Part shown: positions 8,601 to 17,630 of the stretch, one piece after another
How the letters are laid out: every line of letters begins with the position of its first letter
Position numbering within the stretch: the stretch's first letter is position 1
NCBI RefSeq assembly: GCF_013366925.1
Contig: NZ_JAALDK010000001.1
Span: 4,023,165-4,087,164 of the forward strand
Source: Paraburkholderia youngii
GTDB lineage: Bacteria > Pseudomonadota > Gammaproteobacteria > Burkholderiales > Burkholderiaceae
DNA: 64,000 bases
Reading direction: 5' to 3'
The notes under the pieces: model-generated
Database searches by the model: none
Told to the model about the DNA's origin: nothing
What the model saw: only the letters and a program-made list of their open reading frames with translations
Position numbers and translations under genes: made by a program

Positions 8601-10360
8601 TCTTCGCGCACAACCGCAAGCTGCTTGCCGACATCGAACAGCTCGAGCACAAGTCGCGCCGCCAGGACGTGCTGGTCGACGACGAATTGATCTACGCGTT
8701 CTACGATCAGGCGCTGCCGGATGGCGTCTATACCGGCGCGTCGTTCGAGCGCTGGTATCGCGACGAAGTCAAAAAGAGCGGCCAGGCGGAGGACAAGCTG
8801 CGGCTGTTGTATTTGTCCCGCGACGATCTGATGCGGCACGAAGCGGCGGGTGTCACGACGGATCTGTTCCCGAAGCGGTTGACGATGGCGGGCATCGAGA
8901 TGGCGCTGACCTATCACTTCGAGCCGGGCACGCCTCGCGACGGCGTAACGCTCGCGGTACCGCTGTATGCGCTGAACCAGGTCGACGCGCGCCGTTGTGA
9001 GTGGCTCGTGCCCGGCATGCTGAAAGAGAAGGCACAGTTGCTGCTGAAGTCGCTGCCGCAGAAGCTGCGTCGGCATTGCGTGCCGCTCCCTGAATACGCG
9101 GCAGGTTTCGCCGAACGGCACAGCGCCCAGCGCTTCGGAGCAGGCGGCTTGCTCGAAGCGCTGATCGCCGACGTGCGCGAGCAGACCCAGGTCGCGATGA
9201 AGCAGTCCGACTTCAAGCTCGAGACGCTGCCCGCGCATCTGTTCATGAACTTCAAGGTCATCGACGAACATGGCCGGCAGCTCGCGATGGGACGCAATCT
9301 GTCGCAACTGCGCGCAGAACTCGGCGGTCAGGCGCAGCAGCATTTCCAGAAGCTCGTTTCGGGCGCGGCAGGCGCCGCCCTGGCCGATGCAGGCGGCGGT
9401 GTCGCGACACCTGCGCGGTCTCCGGATCTGGCTGCGAGCGGCCCGGCGCGCGGCAAGGGCGCGGCCGCGCCACAACCCGCGACGCCGGATGGCGCGCCAG
9501 CCACCGCGCTGTACGAAAACCTGACCACGTGGAATTTCGGCAAGCTGCCCGAATTGCTCGAAATTCGCCGCGGTGGCCAGACGTTGTTTGGCTACCCGGC
9601 GCTCGTGGACCGTGGCACGCACTGCGACGTCGAAGTATTCGATTCGCCCGAAGAAGCCGCGCGGATTCATCGGGCGGGCCTGCGTCGGCTTTTCGCGCTG
9701 CAGTTGAAGGAGCCGATCAAGTATCTGGAGAAGAATCTGCCGGGCCTGCGCGAAATGGCCATGCAGTTCATGCCGCGCGGCACGCAGGAAGAACTGCGCG
9801 ATCAGCTGATCGACACCGCACTCGACCGCGCGTGTCTGCAGGACCCGCTGCCCGACGACGATGCGAGCTTCCATACCCGACGTGACGAAGGGCGTAGCCG
9901 CCTCACGTTGCTCGCGCAGGAAATCTCGCGGCTGGTCGGCCAGATCCTCGGCGAGTACGCGAGCCTGACGAAGAAGCTTCTGCAGGCGAAGCCATTCGCG
10001 GCCGCGTACACCGATCTGCAGAATCAACTCGATGCGCTGATTGGCAAGCGTTTTGTCGTCGATACGCCGTATGCCCAACTCGCACATTTCCCGCGTTATC
10101 TGAAGGGGATGGCGCTGCGTATCGACAAGCTGCGCGCGGACGCCACCCGCGACGCGCGGCAGTTCGCCGAATTCCAGCCGCTGTTGCAGCACTATCAGCG
10201 GGCGGTGTCGCAGCGCGGCGGCGTCACGGATCCGCGGCTTGCGGAATTCCGCTGGCTGCTCGAGGAGTTGCGCATCTCGCTGTTTGCGCAGGAGCTGCGC
10301 ACCCCAATGCCGGTTTCGGTGAAGCGCTTGTACAAGGTGTGGGAGTCGATGCAGCGGTAA
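5699..10360 (+). CDS. hrpA: ATP-dependent RNA helicase HrpA
   Basis: The 1553-residue protein is a DEAH-box helicase. Walker A is GETGSGKTT near residue 275, the DEAH box is IIDEAHERS near 378, and the SAT motif TSATIDADRF and the motif VI-type QRAGRCGR follow. After the helicase core come the HA2 and OB-fold regions and the long C-terminal DUF3418 region typical of bacterial HrpA. HrpA acts on mRNA and stalled ribosomes in the cytosol. The first 240 or so residues are an added low-complexity segment rich in Arg, Glu, Gly and Ala, which E. coli HrpA lacks. The start at 5699 has no ribosome site. Confidence 0.93.
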   Translation: MSNVPKSPAGANEKPAPAGEPARPGDTMRRPAQDARPEQARDARREAGASAQTVSPEGGGAGREDREEHARARGAARDERRGESRAESGEASGAKRGGGARGEPRGASLSEQLGQFRSALQNAAREQQSGGPQSEQQDGPQSEHRSTPSTAPRGAHGRQARDERGGARQSGQRGEVRDARSDTPRVERHRAPRNEQDERGPRDEQRHGPRATHSHDKQQSGEPRKEPRAPREPRPPRIVEPNPIPPITFPEALPVSGRRDEIARAIAENQVVIVSGETGSGKTTQLPKICLTLGRGLGAGGNGLIGHTQPRRIAASATGRRIAEELGTPFGEVVGYKVRFNDNLAPGASVKLMTDGILLAETQTDPLLKAYDTLIIDEAHERSLNIDFLLGYLKEILPKRPDLKLIVTSATIDADRFARHFGSDDKPAPVIEVSGRLYPVEVRYRPVVEDSPAVKAAQGTSGVASSGRERLKTQRETDRDLMEAIVEAVDELCREGHGDVLVFLPGEREIRDAAEALRKHHPPHTEILPLFARLSAAEQERVFRASNARRIVLATNVAETSLTVPGIRYVVDTGLARVKRYSYRNKVEQLQVESISQAAANQRAGRCGRVADGICIRLYEESDFQGRARFTDPEILRSSLASVILRMKSLHLTAIETFPFIEPPPGRAISDGYQLLNELGAVDDDNHLTPLGRELARLPLDPRVGRMILAARDQQALKEVLIIASALSVQDPRDRPIDAQEQADQAHRRFADERSEFLQWLKIWNWFDEAIAHKKSNRQLQDECRKNFLSQLRLREWRDVHSQLLTVVREHGWRLNEAEATFEQIHLALLTGLLGNIGLKADDEPYYLGARGIKFYLWPGSALVKKAGKWVMAAELVETSRLYARCIAKIEPEWVEKVGAHLLKKSLSEPHWEKRAAQVSAFERAMLYGLPIYHRRRVAFGKQDPARARELFIRGALVEGEFDTKLAFFAHNRKLLADIEQLEHKSRRQDVLVDDELIYAFYDQALPDGVYTGASFERWYRDEVKKSGQAEDKLRLLYLSRDDLMRHEAAGVTTDLFPKRLTMAGIEMALTYHFEPGTPRDGVTLAVPLYALNQVDARRCEWLVPGMLKEKAQLLLKSLPQKLRRHCVPLPEYAAGFAERHSAQRFGAGGLLEALIADVREQTQVAMKQSDFKLETLPAHLFMNFKVIDEHGRQLAMGRNLSQLRAELGGQAQQHFQKLVSGAAGAALADAGGGVATPARSPDLAASGPARGKGAAAPQPATPDGAPATALYENLTTWNFGKLPELLEIRRGGQTLFGYPALVDRGTHCDVEVFDSPEEAARIHRAGLRRLFALQLKEPIKYLEKNLPGLREMAMQFMPRGTQEELRDQLIDTALDRACLQDPLPDDDASFHTRRDEGRSRLTLLAQEISRLVGQILGEYASLTKKLLQAKPFAAAYTDLQNQLDALIGKRFVVDTPYAQLAHFPRYLKGMALRIDKLRADATRDARQFAEFQPLLQHYQRAVSQRGGVTDPRLAEFRWLLEELRISLFAQELRTPMPVSVKRLYKVWESMQR

Positions 10361-10443
10361 AGTCAGGCCGCTCGCACGCGGACGCGGGACACTGGGTGTG
10401 CACGGCGGCCGGGCTTTGCCCGACACGATCGCCCGAGCTGATT

Positions 10444-12861
10444 TCACCAATGCATCCCCGCGCCGATCGATGCGCCGAACTGCCCGCGTGAGTCGGCGCT
10501 GCCTTGGGCCTTGTAGATCCATTTGCCGGTGTCCGACAATTGCGACACGCTAATTGCGAGCGCGGATTGACCGCCGTACGTGCCGGCCGCCATCGCGACC
10601 ATGCCGTGTCCGGGCAGGACCGCTTGCGGCAAGCCTGCCATCGCGAGCGCCGATGCCGTGCCCCCGTAGCTGTCCCGGCGGGCGGAACGGATCTGATCGT
10701 CCGTATAGCGATTCGCCGCGCTGATCGCGCCGCTCATGCTTTGCTGCAACTGATTGACGTTGACCGCGTCGCTGCCTCGCACGCCGGCTGCGACGTTGGT
10801 GATCTGGCGCTCCTGGCCCACCGAGCCAACCGATACTGAGTTCGCTCGGTCTGCGATGGAGCCCTGGCCCAAGGCCACCGAGTTGTCGGCGCTCGCGCTG
10901 GCCGCGGCGCCGACCGCCGTCGCGTTGTTGCCGCTGGCGATGGCGTTCGCTCCGATGCTTGTCGCGTTGGCGCCGCTTGCCCGCGCATTCGCCCCGGCCG
11001 CAATCGCGTGTGCACCGGATGCTTGCGCGGTTTCAGTCGCGCTTTCACCCGCAGCACTGAATAACGCGCCGACCGAACCGATCGCCGCGTCATTGATCGC
11101 CCCTTCGAGCGCCGCGTTCAACTGACCGAGGTTGACCGCGTCGGACGCCAGCACGCCGTTCGCGACGTTGTGGATGACGGTGCCCTCCGTGGTATCGCCG
11201 CCGAGCGTAATGCTGTTCCGATTGATGCTGCCGTCGGCGTTCGTGTCGTACATGACCGCGCCGTCGAGTTTCGCCGCGCTCGCGCTGCTCTGATCGCTCA
11301 CCGCTTTCAGCTGGGCGACGTTGACCGCATCGGTGTCCGCGGTGCCGGCCGCGACGTTGGTGATCTGACGCTCGTTGCCCGCCGACCCGACCGATACGGT
11401 CCCCGCGCGATCGGCGATCGAGCCCTGACCAAGCGCGACGGCGTTTGCGGCCAGCGCGCTCGACTGATAGCCGAGCGAAAGGGCGTTGTCGGCGGCTGCG
11501 CTGGCACCGGAGCCGATCGCGAGCGTGCCGTCGCCGTTCGCCGTCGCGCTGGCCCCGAGCGCCGTGGCCCCTGAGCCGTCGGCCGACGCGCCCAGCGAGG
11601 TCGCGCCGGCCGTGCCGGCGACGGCGCCCGCGCCTATCGCGGTCGAATCCGTTGCGCTCGCGCTGGCGCTCGTGCCGAATGCGCTCGCGTTGGCGCCGAC
11701 GGCGCTGGCGTTGCTGCCCACGGCGAGCGCGTGCGTGCCTTCTGCGAGCGCGTTGTTGGAGCCGTCGGCCGGGTCGGCAGCGCTGAGGTAGTGCAGCGCG
11801 CTGCTTTCAGCGAGTGCATCGACCTTGTTGTCGACCGCGTTCAACTGGCTCACGTTGACCGCGTCAGTGGGCGCAGCGCCCGCGGCGACGTTGGTCAGGC
11901 GACGCTCATTATTCGCCGAGCCAAGTGAGACTTCGCCTGTCGCGATGGGGGCCACGACCGGGGTAGCGCCCGCTCCCCCGGGCACAAATGCGCTTTGCGA
12001 CAGATCCGTCGTGGTGCTGGCATTGGCGCCCAGCGCGACGCTATTGTCGGCGCTCGCGTTTGCGTTGCTGCCGAGGGCGATCGCGCCGGCTCCCGCCGCC
12101 GTTGCGCCGAAGCCGATTGCGCTGGCATAGGCGCCGCTCGCCTGCGCAGCGACGCCGAGGGCGATGGCGCCGACACCGCTGACGAGGGTGTTACTACCAA
12201 GCGCGACGCTCGAGTCCGCCAGTGCCGAGGCCCATGCTCCGGCGGCGAGCGAGTTGGTGCCTCCGGCCTGCGCGACATAGCCGAGCGCGGTCGAACCGAC
12301 GCTGGTTGCCGTGGATTGGGAGCCAAACGCGGAGGCGGCCGAATTCGCCGCCATTGAACCGGAGCCCGTTGCGACCGAGTCGACACCGAGCGCCGACGCG
12401 TCCAGACCGACCGCGGTCGCGCGTTCCGCCTGCGCATTCGCATAGGGCCCAAAGGCGCCTGCGCCTTCGCCTTTTGCGGAAGAGGAGAGACCCACGGCGA
12501 CTGCGCTGTCGCCCTGCGCCGTGGCGCCTGCCCCTACCGCGAGCGCGCCGTCGTTTTGCGCGTTCGCTTGCGAGCCGATCGCCAGCGATGAGTTGCCGCT
12601 TGCGATGGCCTGTGCGCCTATCGCGACCGCGGCGTCGCCGGGCGCGCTGGCCGTGCCTACCTCGACCGAATCGACGCCGGCGCCGTTCGCTTCCGTGACG
12701 CACAGGGCCGCCGCTATGGCAACACCCGCAGTACGTCGAACTGCTCGGGCGATGCTTTTCTGGCACGCGGAAGCACGGTGTATTTGCAGGCAGGCAGTTT
12801 GCGCCGCTGCGACTTTTCTTTGAGATGTGGTACGGCCAATTATCGAAATATTCTTGTTCAT
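10444..12861 (-). CDS. YadA-like trimeric autotransporter adhesin
   Basis: The protein has 805 residues from the ATG at 12861, which has GGAGGAT 9 nt upstream. The basic N-terminus and hydrophobic stretch (AGVAIAAALCVTEANGAG) look like the long signal peptide of type Vc secretion. The body is made of about 14-residue left-handed head repeats of the S-x-A-x-G type. Neck motifs of the form ERQITNVAAG followed by DAVNVxQL occur three times, plus a weaker fourth (HNVANGVLASDAVNLGQL). The C-terminus is the outer-membrane anchor and ends in GAGMHW, an aromatic terminal residue as required for BAM insertion. Such proteins form surface trimers that bind host or abiotic surfaces. Repeats make the locus prone to recombination. 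Confidence 0.92.
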   Translation of the reverse strand: MNKNISIIGRTTSQRKVAAAQTACLQIHRASACQKSIARAVRRTAGVAIAAALCVTEANGAGVDSVEVGTASAPGDAAVAIGAQAIASGNSSLAIGSQANAQNDGALAVGAGATAQGDSAVAVGLSSSAKGEGAGAFGPYANAQAERATAVGLDASALGVDSVATGSGSMAANSAASAFGSQSTATSVGSTALGYVAQAGGTNSLAAGAWASALADSSVALGSNTLVSGVGAIALGVAAQASGAYASAIGFGATAAGAGAIALGSNANASADNSVALGANASTTTDLSQSAFVPGGAGATPVVAPIATGEVSLGSANNERRLTNVAAGAAPTDAVNVSQLNAVDNKVDALAESSALHYLSAADPADGSNNALAEGTHALAVGSNASAVGANASAFGTSASASATDSTAIGAGAVAGTAGATSLGASADGSGATALGASATANGDGTLAIGSGASAAADNALSLGYQSSALAANAVALGQGSIADRAGTVSVGSAGNERQITNVAAGTADTDAVNVAQLKAVSDQSSASAAKLDGAVMYDTNADGSINRNSITLGGDTTEGTVIHNVANGVLASDAVNLGQLNAALEGAINDAAIGSVGALFSAAGESATETAQASGAHAIAAGANARASGANATSIGANAIASGNNATAVGAAASASADNSVALGQGSIADRANSVSVGSVGQERQITNVAAGVRGSDAVNVNQLQQSMSGAISAANRYTDDQIRSARRDSYGGTASALAMAGLPQAVLPGHGMVAMAAGTYGGQSALAISVSQLSDTGKWIYKAQGSADSRGQFGASIGAGMHW

Positions 12862-13441
12862 CAATTTAAAATCCTCCGCATTATTTTAGTTCGTGGCGTG
12901 TAGTGCGTAATTCGAGATTGGTGTGACGTTATTGCCCAGCTAAGTTTGAAAATCTCGAAAATAAAAACGCTGGCCATTGGTGAAGCTTGCGCTATTTGGT
13001 CGAGCGCGCGTCGTCCCCGCGTTATACGCGTGGTTCCCACGGATGAGGCGCTGGCGGGACGACGCGCAGGAAGAATTCTCCGGTGCCCGCGCGCAATTCA
13101 GATATCAGCGAACTCCGAAATTCAATTGGGCTAAAAAATATATTAATACAGGTAGATTTATTGGCGCGAAAAAAAGAATATTCCTATTGTTTTAGTTATT
13201 GCTTTGGGCGATATTGGCGTGTGGCTGATGCATGATTGATTCTGGCAAGGAGAGCACATTGATTCCTCACTCGAAAACCCGCGGCCCGAGCATCAAAAAC
13301 GGGACGTGGCAGACGAACTTTCCCGCGCGCGGCCGCACTTCATCGCATCCGTCATTTTTCGCTCGTCGCCCGGTGACTTACGTCAACCGCTCGGACCGGC
13401 AAACGTTCTACAATGACCGTTGTTCTCCGAAGCGAGTTTTC
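12862..13441. other. AT-richer divergent intergenic region, adhesin and beta-propeller gene
   Basis: This 580-bp stretch is clearly AT-richer than its neighbours (for example 13130-13200). Open frames inside it have no ribosome site and poor composition. It should carry the adhesin promoter leftwards and the beta-propeller gene promoter rightwards. The in-frame upstream extension of the propeller gene (13232-13441) would bury its signal peptide, so it is not counted as coding. Confidence 0.6.
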
Positions 13442-14461
13442 ATGCGTAAATTTCTTCTTCCCGGCTTGACTGCCACGTTCGCCGCAACTGCGGTGCTGGT
13501 CGCCGCCGCAGGCTTTTTTTCTCCGGCGGCGCACGCCAATAACGTGATCGTGCTCAATTCCGGTGAGGCCACGCTGAGCCTGATCGACGAGAACAGCCGC
13601 CAGGTCATCGGCACCGTGCCCACGGGCAAGGAACCGCATCACCTGATGGCCACGCCGGACAATTCCTCGCTGATCGTCGCCAATTCGGTGTCGAACAGCC
13701 TGATGTTCGTCGATCCGAAAACGGGGCAGTTGCAGCGCTGGGTCGAGAACATCGAAGATCCCTATCAAATCGGTTTTTCGCCGGATCGCAAGTGGCTCGT
13801 CACTACGGGCTTGCGGCTCGACCGCCTCGACATCTACCACTACGACAACCAGAAAAACCAGATGACGCTGGCTTCACGGCTGCCGCTCGCGGTGATGCCC
13901 AGCCATATGGCGTTCACGAATGACAGCAGGACGGTGTTCGTTTCGCTGCAGATCTCGGGCGAACTCGCCGCCATCGACCTGCCCACGCAAACCGTCAAAT
14001 GGAAGATGAAGGTCGGCAAGGTGCCCGCAGGCCTGTGGATGACGCCGGGCGAAAAGTACCTGCTCGTCGGCATGACCGGCGAGGACTACGTCGCCGTCGT
14101 GGATTGGCGCAACCAGAAAGTCGTCAAGACGATTCATACGGGCAAGGGCGCTCACAACTTCCGCTCGCTCGCCGACGGCAAGCATGTCGCGGTGTCGAAC
14201 CGCGTCGCTAGCACGATCAGCATCATCGACGAAGACACGCTCACCAACGTCGGCGATATCACCGGCCTGATGCCGGGACCGGACGACATGGAGCTTTCCG
14301 CCGACAAGCGCTATCTGTGGGTGACCTTCCGCTTCGCGAAGCACATTGGCATCATCGATCTCAACACGCGCAAGCTGATCCAGACGATTGCGGTCGGCCG
14401 CTCGCCGCATGGTATCTATTTCTTCAACCGCGCGCCGGTCACGGCGCCGAACGGTGCTTGA
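13442..14461 (+). CDS. secreted YVTN/NHL-type beta-propeller protein
   Basis: The 339-residue protein starts at ATG 13442 with a clear signal peptide: MRKFLLPG, a hydrophobic core, then a cleavage site AHA-NN. The mature part consists of YVTN-type beta-propeller repeats, with recurring patterns such as VLNSGEATLSLID, IVANSVSNSLMFVD and VAVSNRVASTISIID. These repeats form a seven-bladed propeller exposed in the periplasm or on the cell surface. The substrate or partner is not evident, and no haem or metal motif was seen. The hydroxylase-type gene follows 82 bp downstream on the same strand and may be co-transcribed. Confidence 0.85.
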   Translation: MRKFLLPGLTATFAATAVLVAAAGFFSPAAHANNVIVLNSGEATLSLIDENSRQVIGTVPTGKEPHHLMATPDNSSLIVANSVSNSLMFVDPKTGQLQRWVENIEDPYQIGFSPDRKWLVTTGLRLDRLDIYHYDNQKNQMTLASRLPLAVMPSHMAFTNDSRTVFVSLQISGELAAIDLPTQTVKWKMKVGKVPAGLWMTPGEKYLLVGMTGEDYVAVVDWRNQKVVKTIHTGKGAHNFRSLADGKHVAVSNRVASTISIIDEDTLTNVGDITGLMPGPDDMELSADKRYLWVTFRFAKHIGIIDLNTRKLIQTIAVGRSPHGIYFFNRAPVTAPNGA

Positions 14462-14543
14462 GGGGTCTCAGGGGGTGCCTGGGAGCAACGCAGCAGAGCC
14501 CCGGCGCCACGAGCCACCAAGGATGAAGTAACAGGCCAGCATC

Positions 14544-15542
14544 ATGTTCCATCTGATTTTCTCCACACTCGACAGCTTCGTTTCAGCCACGCAGACGTGG
14601 CTGTACGTCGACGTGGTACAGCCGCTGCTGTTCCGGTTCAATCTGATGGACTACGACGAGGACACCTACGACAGCCTGTACTGGGTCATCGTCGGTGTGC
14701 TCGAGGTGCTCGCGATGTACGCGATCCTGCGTCCGCTCGAGGCGCTGCGTCCGGTCGAGCAATGGGAGAACCGCAAGGCAGTGCGGGTCGACGTGCTGTA
14801 CACGTGGATCGCCAAGCTCGGCATTTTGAATCTTTTCTTTTTCTTCGCACTGCAGCCATTCTTCGACAACGTGCAAGGCTGGCTCAGGCTTCACGGCATC
14901 GCGAACCTGAACTTCGACAACCTGTGGCCCGGCGTGACCACGCAGCCGCTCGTCACGTTCGTCATGTATCTGCTCGTGCTCGATTTCGCCGGCTACTGGT
15001 ATCACCGCGGGCAGCACCGCTTCGGCGTGTGGTGGGAACTGCATGCGGTACACCATAGTCAGCGGCAGATGTCGCTTTGGTCCGACGATCGTAACCATCT
15101 GCTCGATGATTTGCTGCAGGCGTCGTTCTTCGCGGTGATCTCGCTCGCGATCGGTGTGCCGCCGTCGCAGTTCGTCGTGCTGGTCGCGATCACGAACCTC
15201 GCGCAGAGCGTGCAGCACGCGAACATCCGGCTGTATTACGGCTGGCTCGGCGAGCGGCTGCTCGTCAGTCCGGCATTCCATCGCCGTCACCACGCAATCG
15301 GCTTAGGTCATGAAGGGCTCAAGTACGGCTGCAATTTCGGCGTGCTGTTCCCATGGTGGGACATGCTGTTCCGCAGCGCGTCGTGGAGCCGCGACGTGGA
15401 GCCGACCGGTATCAGCGATCAGCTCGAAGGCCGCCGCTATGGCGATGGCTTCTGGGCGCAGCACTGGTTCGCCTTCGTGCGCATCGCGCATCGCCTGGTA
15501 TCGAAGCGCCGCGCAACCGGCAACGACACCGCTGCCGTTTGA
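14544..15542 (+). CDS. sterol desaturase/fatty acid hydroxylase family protein
   Basis: The 332-residue membrane protein carries the histidine clusters of the di-iron fatty acid hydroxylase superfamily: HRGQHR, HAVHHS and HRRHH, the last followed by a glycine-rich GLGHEGLKYGCNFG segment. Hydrophobic segments before and between the clusters are as expected for this integral membrane fold. Family members oxidise lipid-like substrates such as fatty acids, sterols, hopanoids or carotenoids using O2. The actual substrate is unknown here. Its stop lies within a short array of 11-bp direct repeats. Confidence 0.88.
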   Translation: MFHLIFSTLDSFVSATQTWLYVDVVQPLLFRFNLMDYDEDTYDSLYWVIVGVLEVLAMYAILRPLEALRPVEQWENRKAVRVDVLYTWIAKLGILNLFFFFALQPFFDNVQGWLRLHGIANLNFDNLWPGVTTQPLVTFVMYLLVLDFAGYWYHRGQHRFGVWWELHAVHHSQRQMSLWSDDRNHLLDDLLQASFFAVISLAIGVPPSQFVVLVAITNLAQSVQHANIRLYYGWLGERLLVSPAFHRRHHAIGLGHEGLKYGCNFGVLFPWWDMLFRSASWSRDVEPTGISDQLEGRRYGDGFWAQHWFAFVRIAHRLVSKRRATGNDTAAV

Positions 15543-15580
15543 GTCCTTTCAGAGTCCATTCAGAGTTCATTCTGAGTCCA
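15538..15580 (+). repeat. tandem 11-bp direct repeats
   Basis: Three contiguous copies of a TTCAGAGTCCA-type unit start at 15548, 15559 and 15570 with one or two changes each. A degenerate fourth (TTTGAGTCCT) overlaps the end of the preceding coding region. The 11-bp period equals one helical turn. It lies 173 bp upstream of the EI24-domain gene. Confidence 0.75.
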
Positions 15581-15752
15581 TTGCGGATCCTCTCGAGCAC
15601 GCGCTCCGCCGCGCCGCCCACTTCCGCCGGCGGCGTGTCCCTTGGTTTATGCTGTGCACGTTCGTGCGCACCTCCAGTGCCCCACCAGCATGCCAGGCCG
15701 GCGCGCGGCGCGTTTTTCCTGTCCATCGTTTCGTTCGCAGGCATTGGCTCGC

Positions 15753-16586
15753 ATGAATGATCTGTTGCGCTCGTTTGGGCGTGCACTCGCAAGCGCGTTG
15801 CATCCGCGCATGCTCTGGCTGACCTTCAAACCGTTTATCGTCGCGACGGTCGGCTGGGGCTTGCTCCTGTGGTTCTTCTGGCAAACGGTGACCGGCGCGA
15901 CCCGCACCTGGCTCGACGACTGGTCTTTCACCGCCACGCTTTATCATCTGTTCGACGTGCTCGGTTTCTCGACGCTGCACGCGGTCATCGCACCGTTCAT
16001 CGTAATTGCAATGGCGATCCCGTTGATCGTCGTCACGGTGCTGCTGCTGATCGCCATGCTGTCGATGCCGGCCGTGATCCGCTTTCTCGCGGCGCGCCAA
16101 TTCGCCGGGCTGGAGATACGCCGCGGCGGAACATGGTACGGTAGCCTCGGTCAGGCGCTCTGGACCACGCTGCTGTGTCTCGTGCTGCTGATCGTCACCT
16201 TGCCGCTGTGGCTCGTACCGCCGTTCTTCGCGCTGATTCCTCCGCTGCTGTGGGGCTGGCTCACGTATCGGGTGATGACCTACGACGCGCTCGCGTTGCA
16301 TGCGACGCGCGACGAGCGGCGCGAACTCGTGCGGCGCCACCGCTTGCCGCTACTGCTGATCGGGGTCGTGAGCGGCCTCCTAGGCTCGCTGCCGACGCTG
16401 CTGTGGGCGTCGTCGGTCTGGCTGGTCGTGCTGTTCCCGGTGATTACCACGGTGACGATCTGGATTTACGCGTTCATCCTGGTGTTCTCGGCGCTATGGT
16501 TCGGCAACTACTGCCTGCGCGCGCTGCAGCGTATGCGGGCGGAAGCGTCTGGCGGCGCGCGCGAGGTCGCGCCGGTTCCCTATTGA
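15753..16586 (+). CDS. EI24/CysZ-like domain integral membrane protein
   Basis: The chosen start at 15753 gives 277 residues beginning MNDLLRSFGRALASALHPRM. An upstream in-frame ATG at 15642 adds a poor-quality N-terminus. The protein has five or six membrane segments in the pattern of the EI24 family, which includes the sulfate transporter CysZ: HPRMLWLTFKPF at the start, a long helix pair, then LPLWLVPPFFALIPPLLWGWLTYR. CysZ itself imports sulfate, but many members are uncharacterised. No ribosome site is strong. The next gene starts 19 bp downstream and the two are probably co-transcribed. Confidence 0.8.
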   Translation: MNDLLRSFGRALASALHPRMLWLTFKPFIVATVGWGLLLWFFWQTVTGATRTWLDDWSFTATLYHLFDVLGFSTLHAVIAPFIVIAMAIPLIVVTVLLLIAMLSMPAVIRFLAARQFAGLEIRRGGTWYGSLGQALWTTLLCLVLLIVTLPLWLVPPFFALIPPLLWGWLTYRVMTYDALALHATRDERRELVRRHRLPLLLIGVVSGLLGSLPTLLWASSVWLVVLFPVITTVTIWIYAFILVFSALWFGNYCLRALQRMRAEASGGAREVAPVPY

Positions 16587-16605
16587 TCAAACGAAAGAGG
16601 CGGCA

Positions 16606-17454
16606 ATGGCATTTGGCGTCATCATCATCGGCGATGAAATCCTGTCGGGCAGGCGCGTCGACAAGCATCTACCGAAGGTCATCGAGTTGCTCCGGGCGCG
16701 CGGGCTGTCGCTCGGCTGGGCGGAGTACATCGGCGACGATCCGGAGCGCATCACGGCGACGCTGCGTCGGACGTTCGCGTCGGGCGACATCGTTTTCTCG
16801 ACGGGCGGCATCGGCGCGACACCTGACGACCACACGCGCCAATGCGCGGCGGCCGCGCTCGGCGTGCCGCTCGAGCTGCATCCGGAGGCCGCGAAGCTGA
16901 TCCAGGAGCGCATCCGCGACATGTATCCGGCGACTTCGACGACGCCGCTCGATCTGAACTCGCCCGAGAACCGGCATCGCCTGAACATGGGCACGTATCC
17001 GCAGGGCGCCGACATCATTCCGAACGGCTACAACAAGATTCCGGGTTTTTCGATCCGCCAGCACCATTTCGTGCCGGGTTTCCCGGTGATGGCCTGGCCG
17101 ATGATCGAGTGGGTGCTGGACACGCAGTACGCGCATCTGCACCACACCACGCCGCACGCCGAAAAGTCGCTGCTGGTGTTCGAGCTGCCGGAGTCGCGCG
17201 TGACGCCGCTGATGGAGAAAATCGAGCGGGATTTTCCGGGCGTGCGGGTGTTCAGCCTGCCGAGCGTCGGGGATGCGGAGCGCGGCGGCGTGTATGCGCG
17301 GCATCACATCGATCTCGGGGTGAAGGGTGAGCCGGAAGCCGTCGCCGCGGCGTTCGTGAAGCTGCGCGAAGGGGTGCATCTGCTCGGTGGCGACATCGTC
17401 GAGCCTGAAGTCGCGGCAGCGGCGGCGGCCGCCACGGGTAAGCCGCGAAGCTGA
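16606..17454 (+). CDS. MoaB/CinA-type molybdopterin-binding domain protein
   Basis: This 282-residue protein begins with the MoCF_biosynth fold: GVIIIGDEILSGRRVDKH, then FSTGGIGATPDDHT, the signature that binds molybdopterin in MoaB/Mog and is found at the N-terminus of CinA. The C-terminal nicotinamide-nucleotide deamidase domain of full CinA is absent; the rest (residues 150-282) matches the extension of stand-alone CinA-N proteins. An AGAGG ribosome site is present. Its exact role is uncertain; no molybdenum cofactor genes are adjacent. Confidence 0.85.
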   Translation: MAFGVIIIGDEILSGRRVDKHLPKVIELLRARGLSLGWAEYIGDDPERITATLRRTFASGDIVFSTGGIGATPDDHTRQCAAAALGVPLELHPEAAKLIQERIRDMYPATSTTPLDLNSPENRHRLNMGTYPQGADIIPNGYNKIPGFSIRQHHFVPGFPVMAWPMIEWVLDTQYAHLHHTTPHAEKSLLVFELPESRVTPLMEKIERDFPGVRVFSLPSVGDAERGGVYARHHIDLGVKGEPEAVAAAFVKLREGVHLLGGDIVEPEVAAAAAAATGKPRS

Positions 17455-17630
17455 GAAGGCGACAGCGGTTCGCGCCGGACGGTTGGGTTGGCGCGAGCCG
17501 CGACATCGCAGTGTCACAACCCGCGCCGACGATGCAATCAGTGCGTGGTCGGCGCGTCCTGTTTCGATTAGCCTGCCTCAGCCCCGCTAGACAGGACTTG
17601 CGCATGTGAGGGCAGTGCGCCAGTCCGCCA

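Noticed and set aside
5684..10522. A 1612-residue open frame on the minus strand opposite hrpA
   Set aside because: It is antisense to a fully supported helicase gene. High third-position GC keeps the frame open, and its product is Arg/Leu-rich low-quality sequence with no domain.
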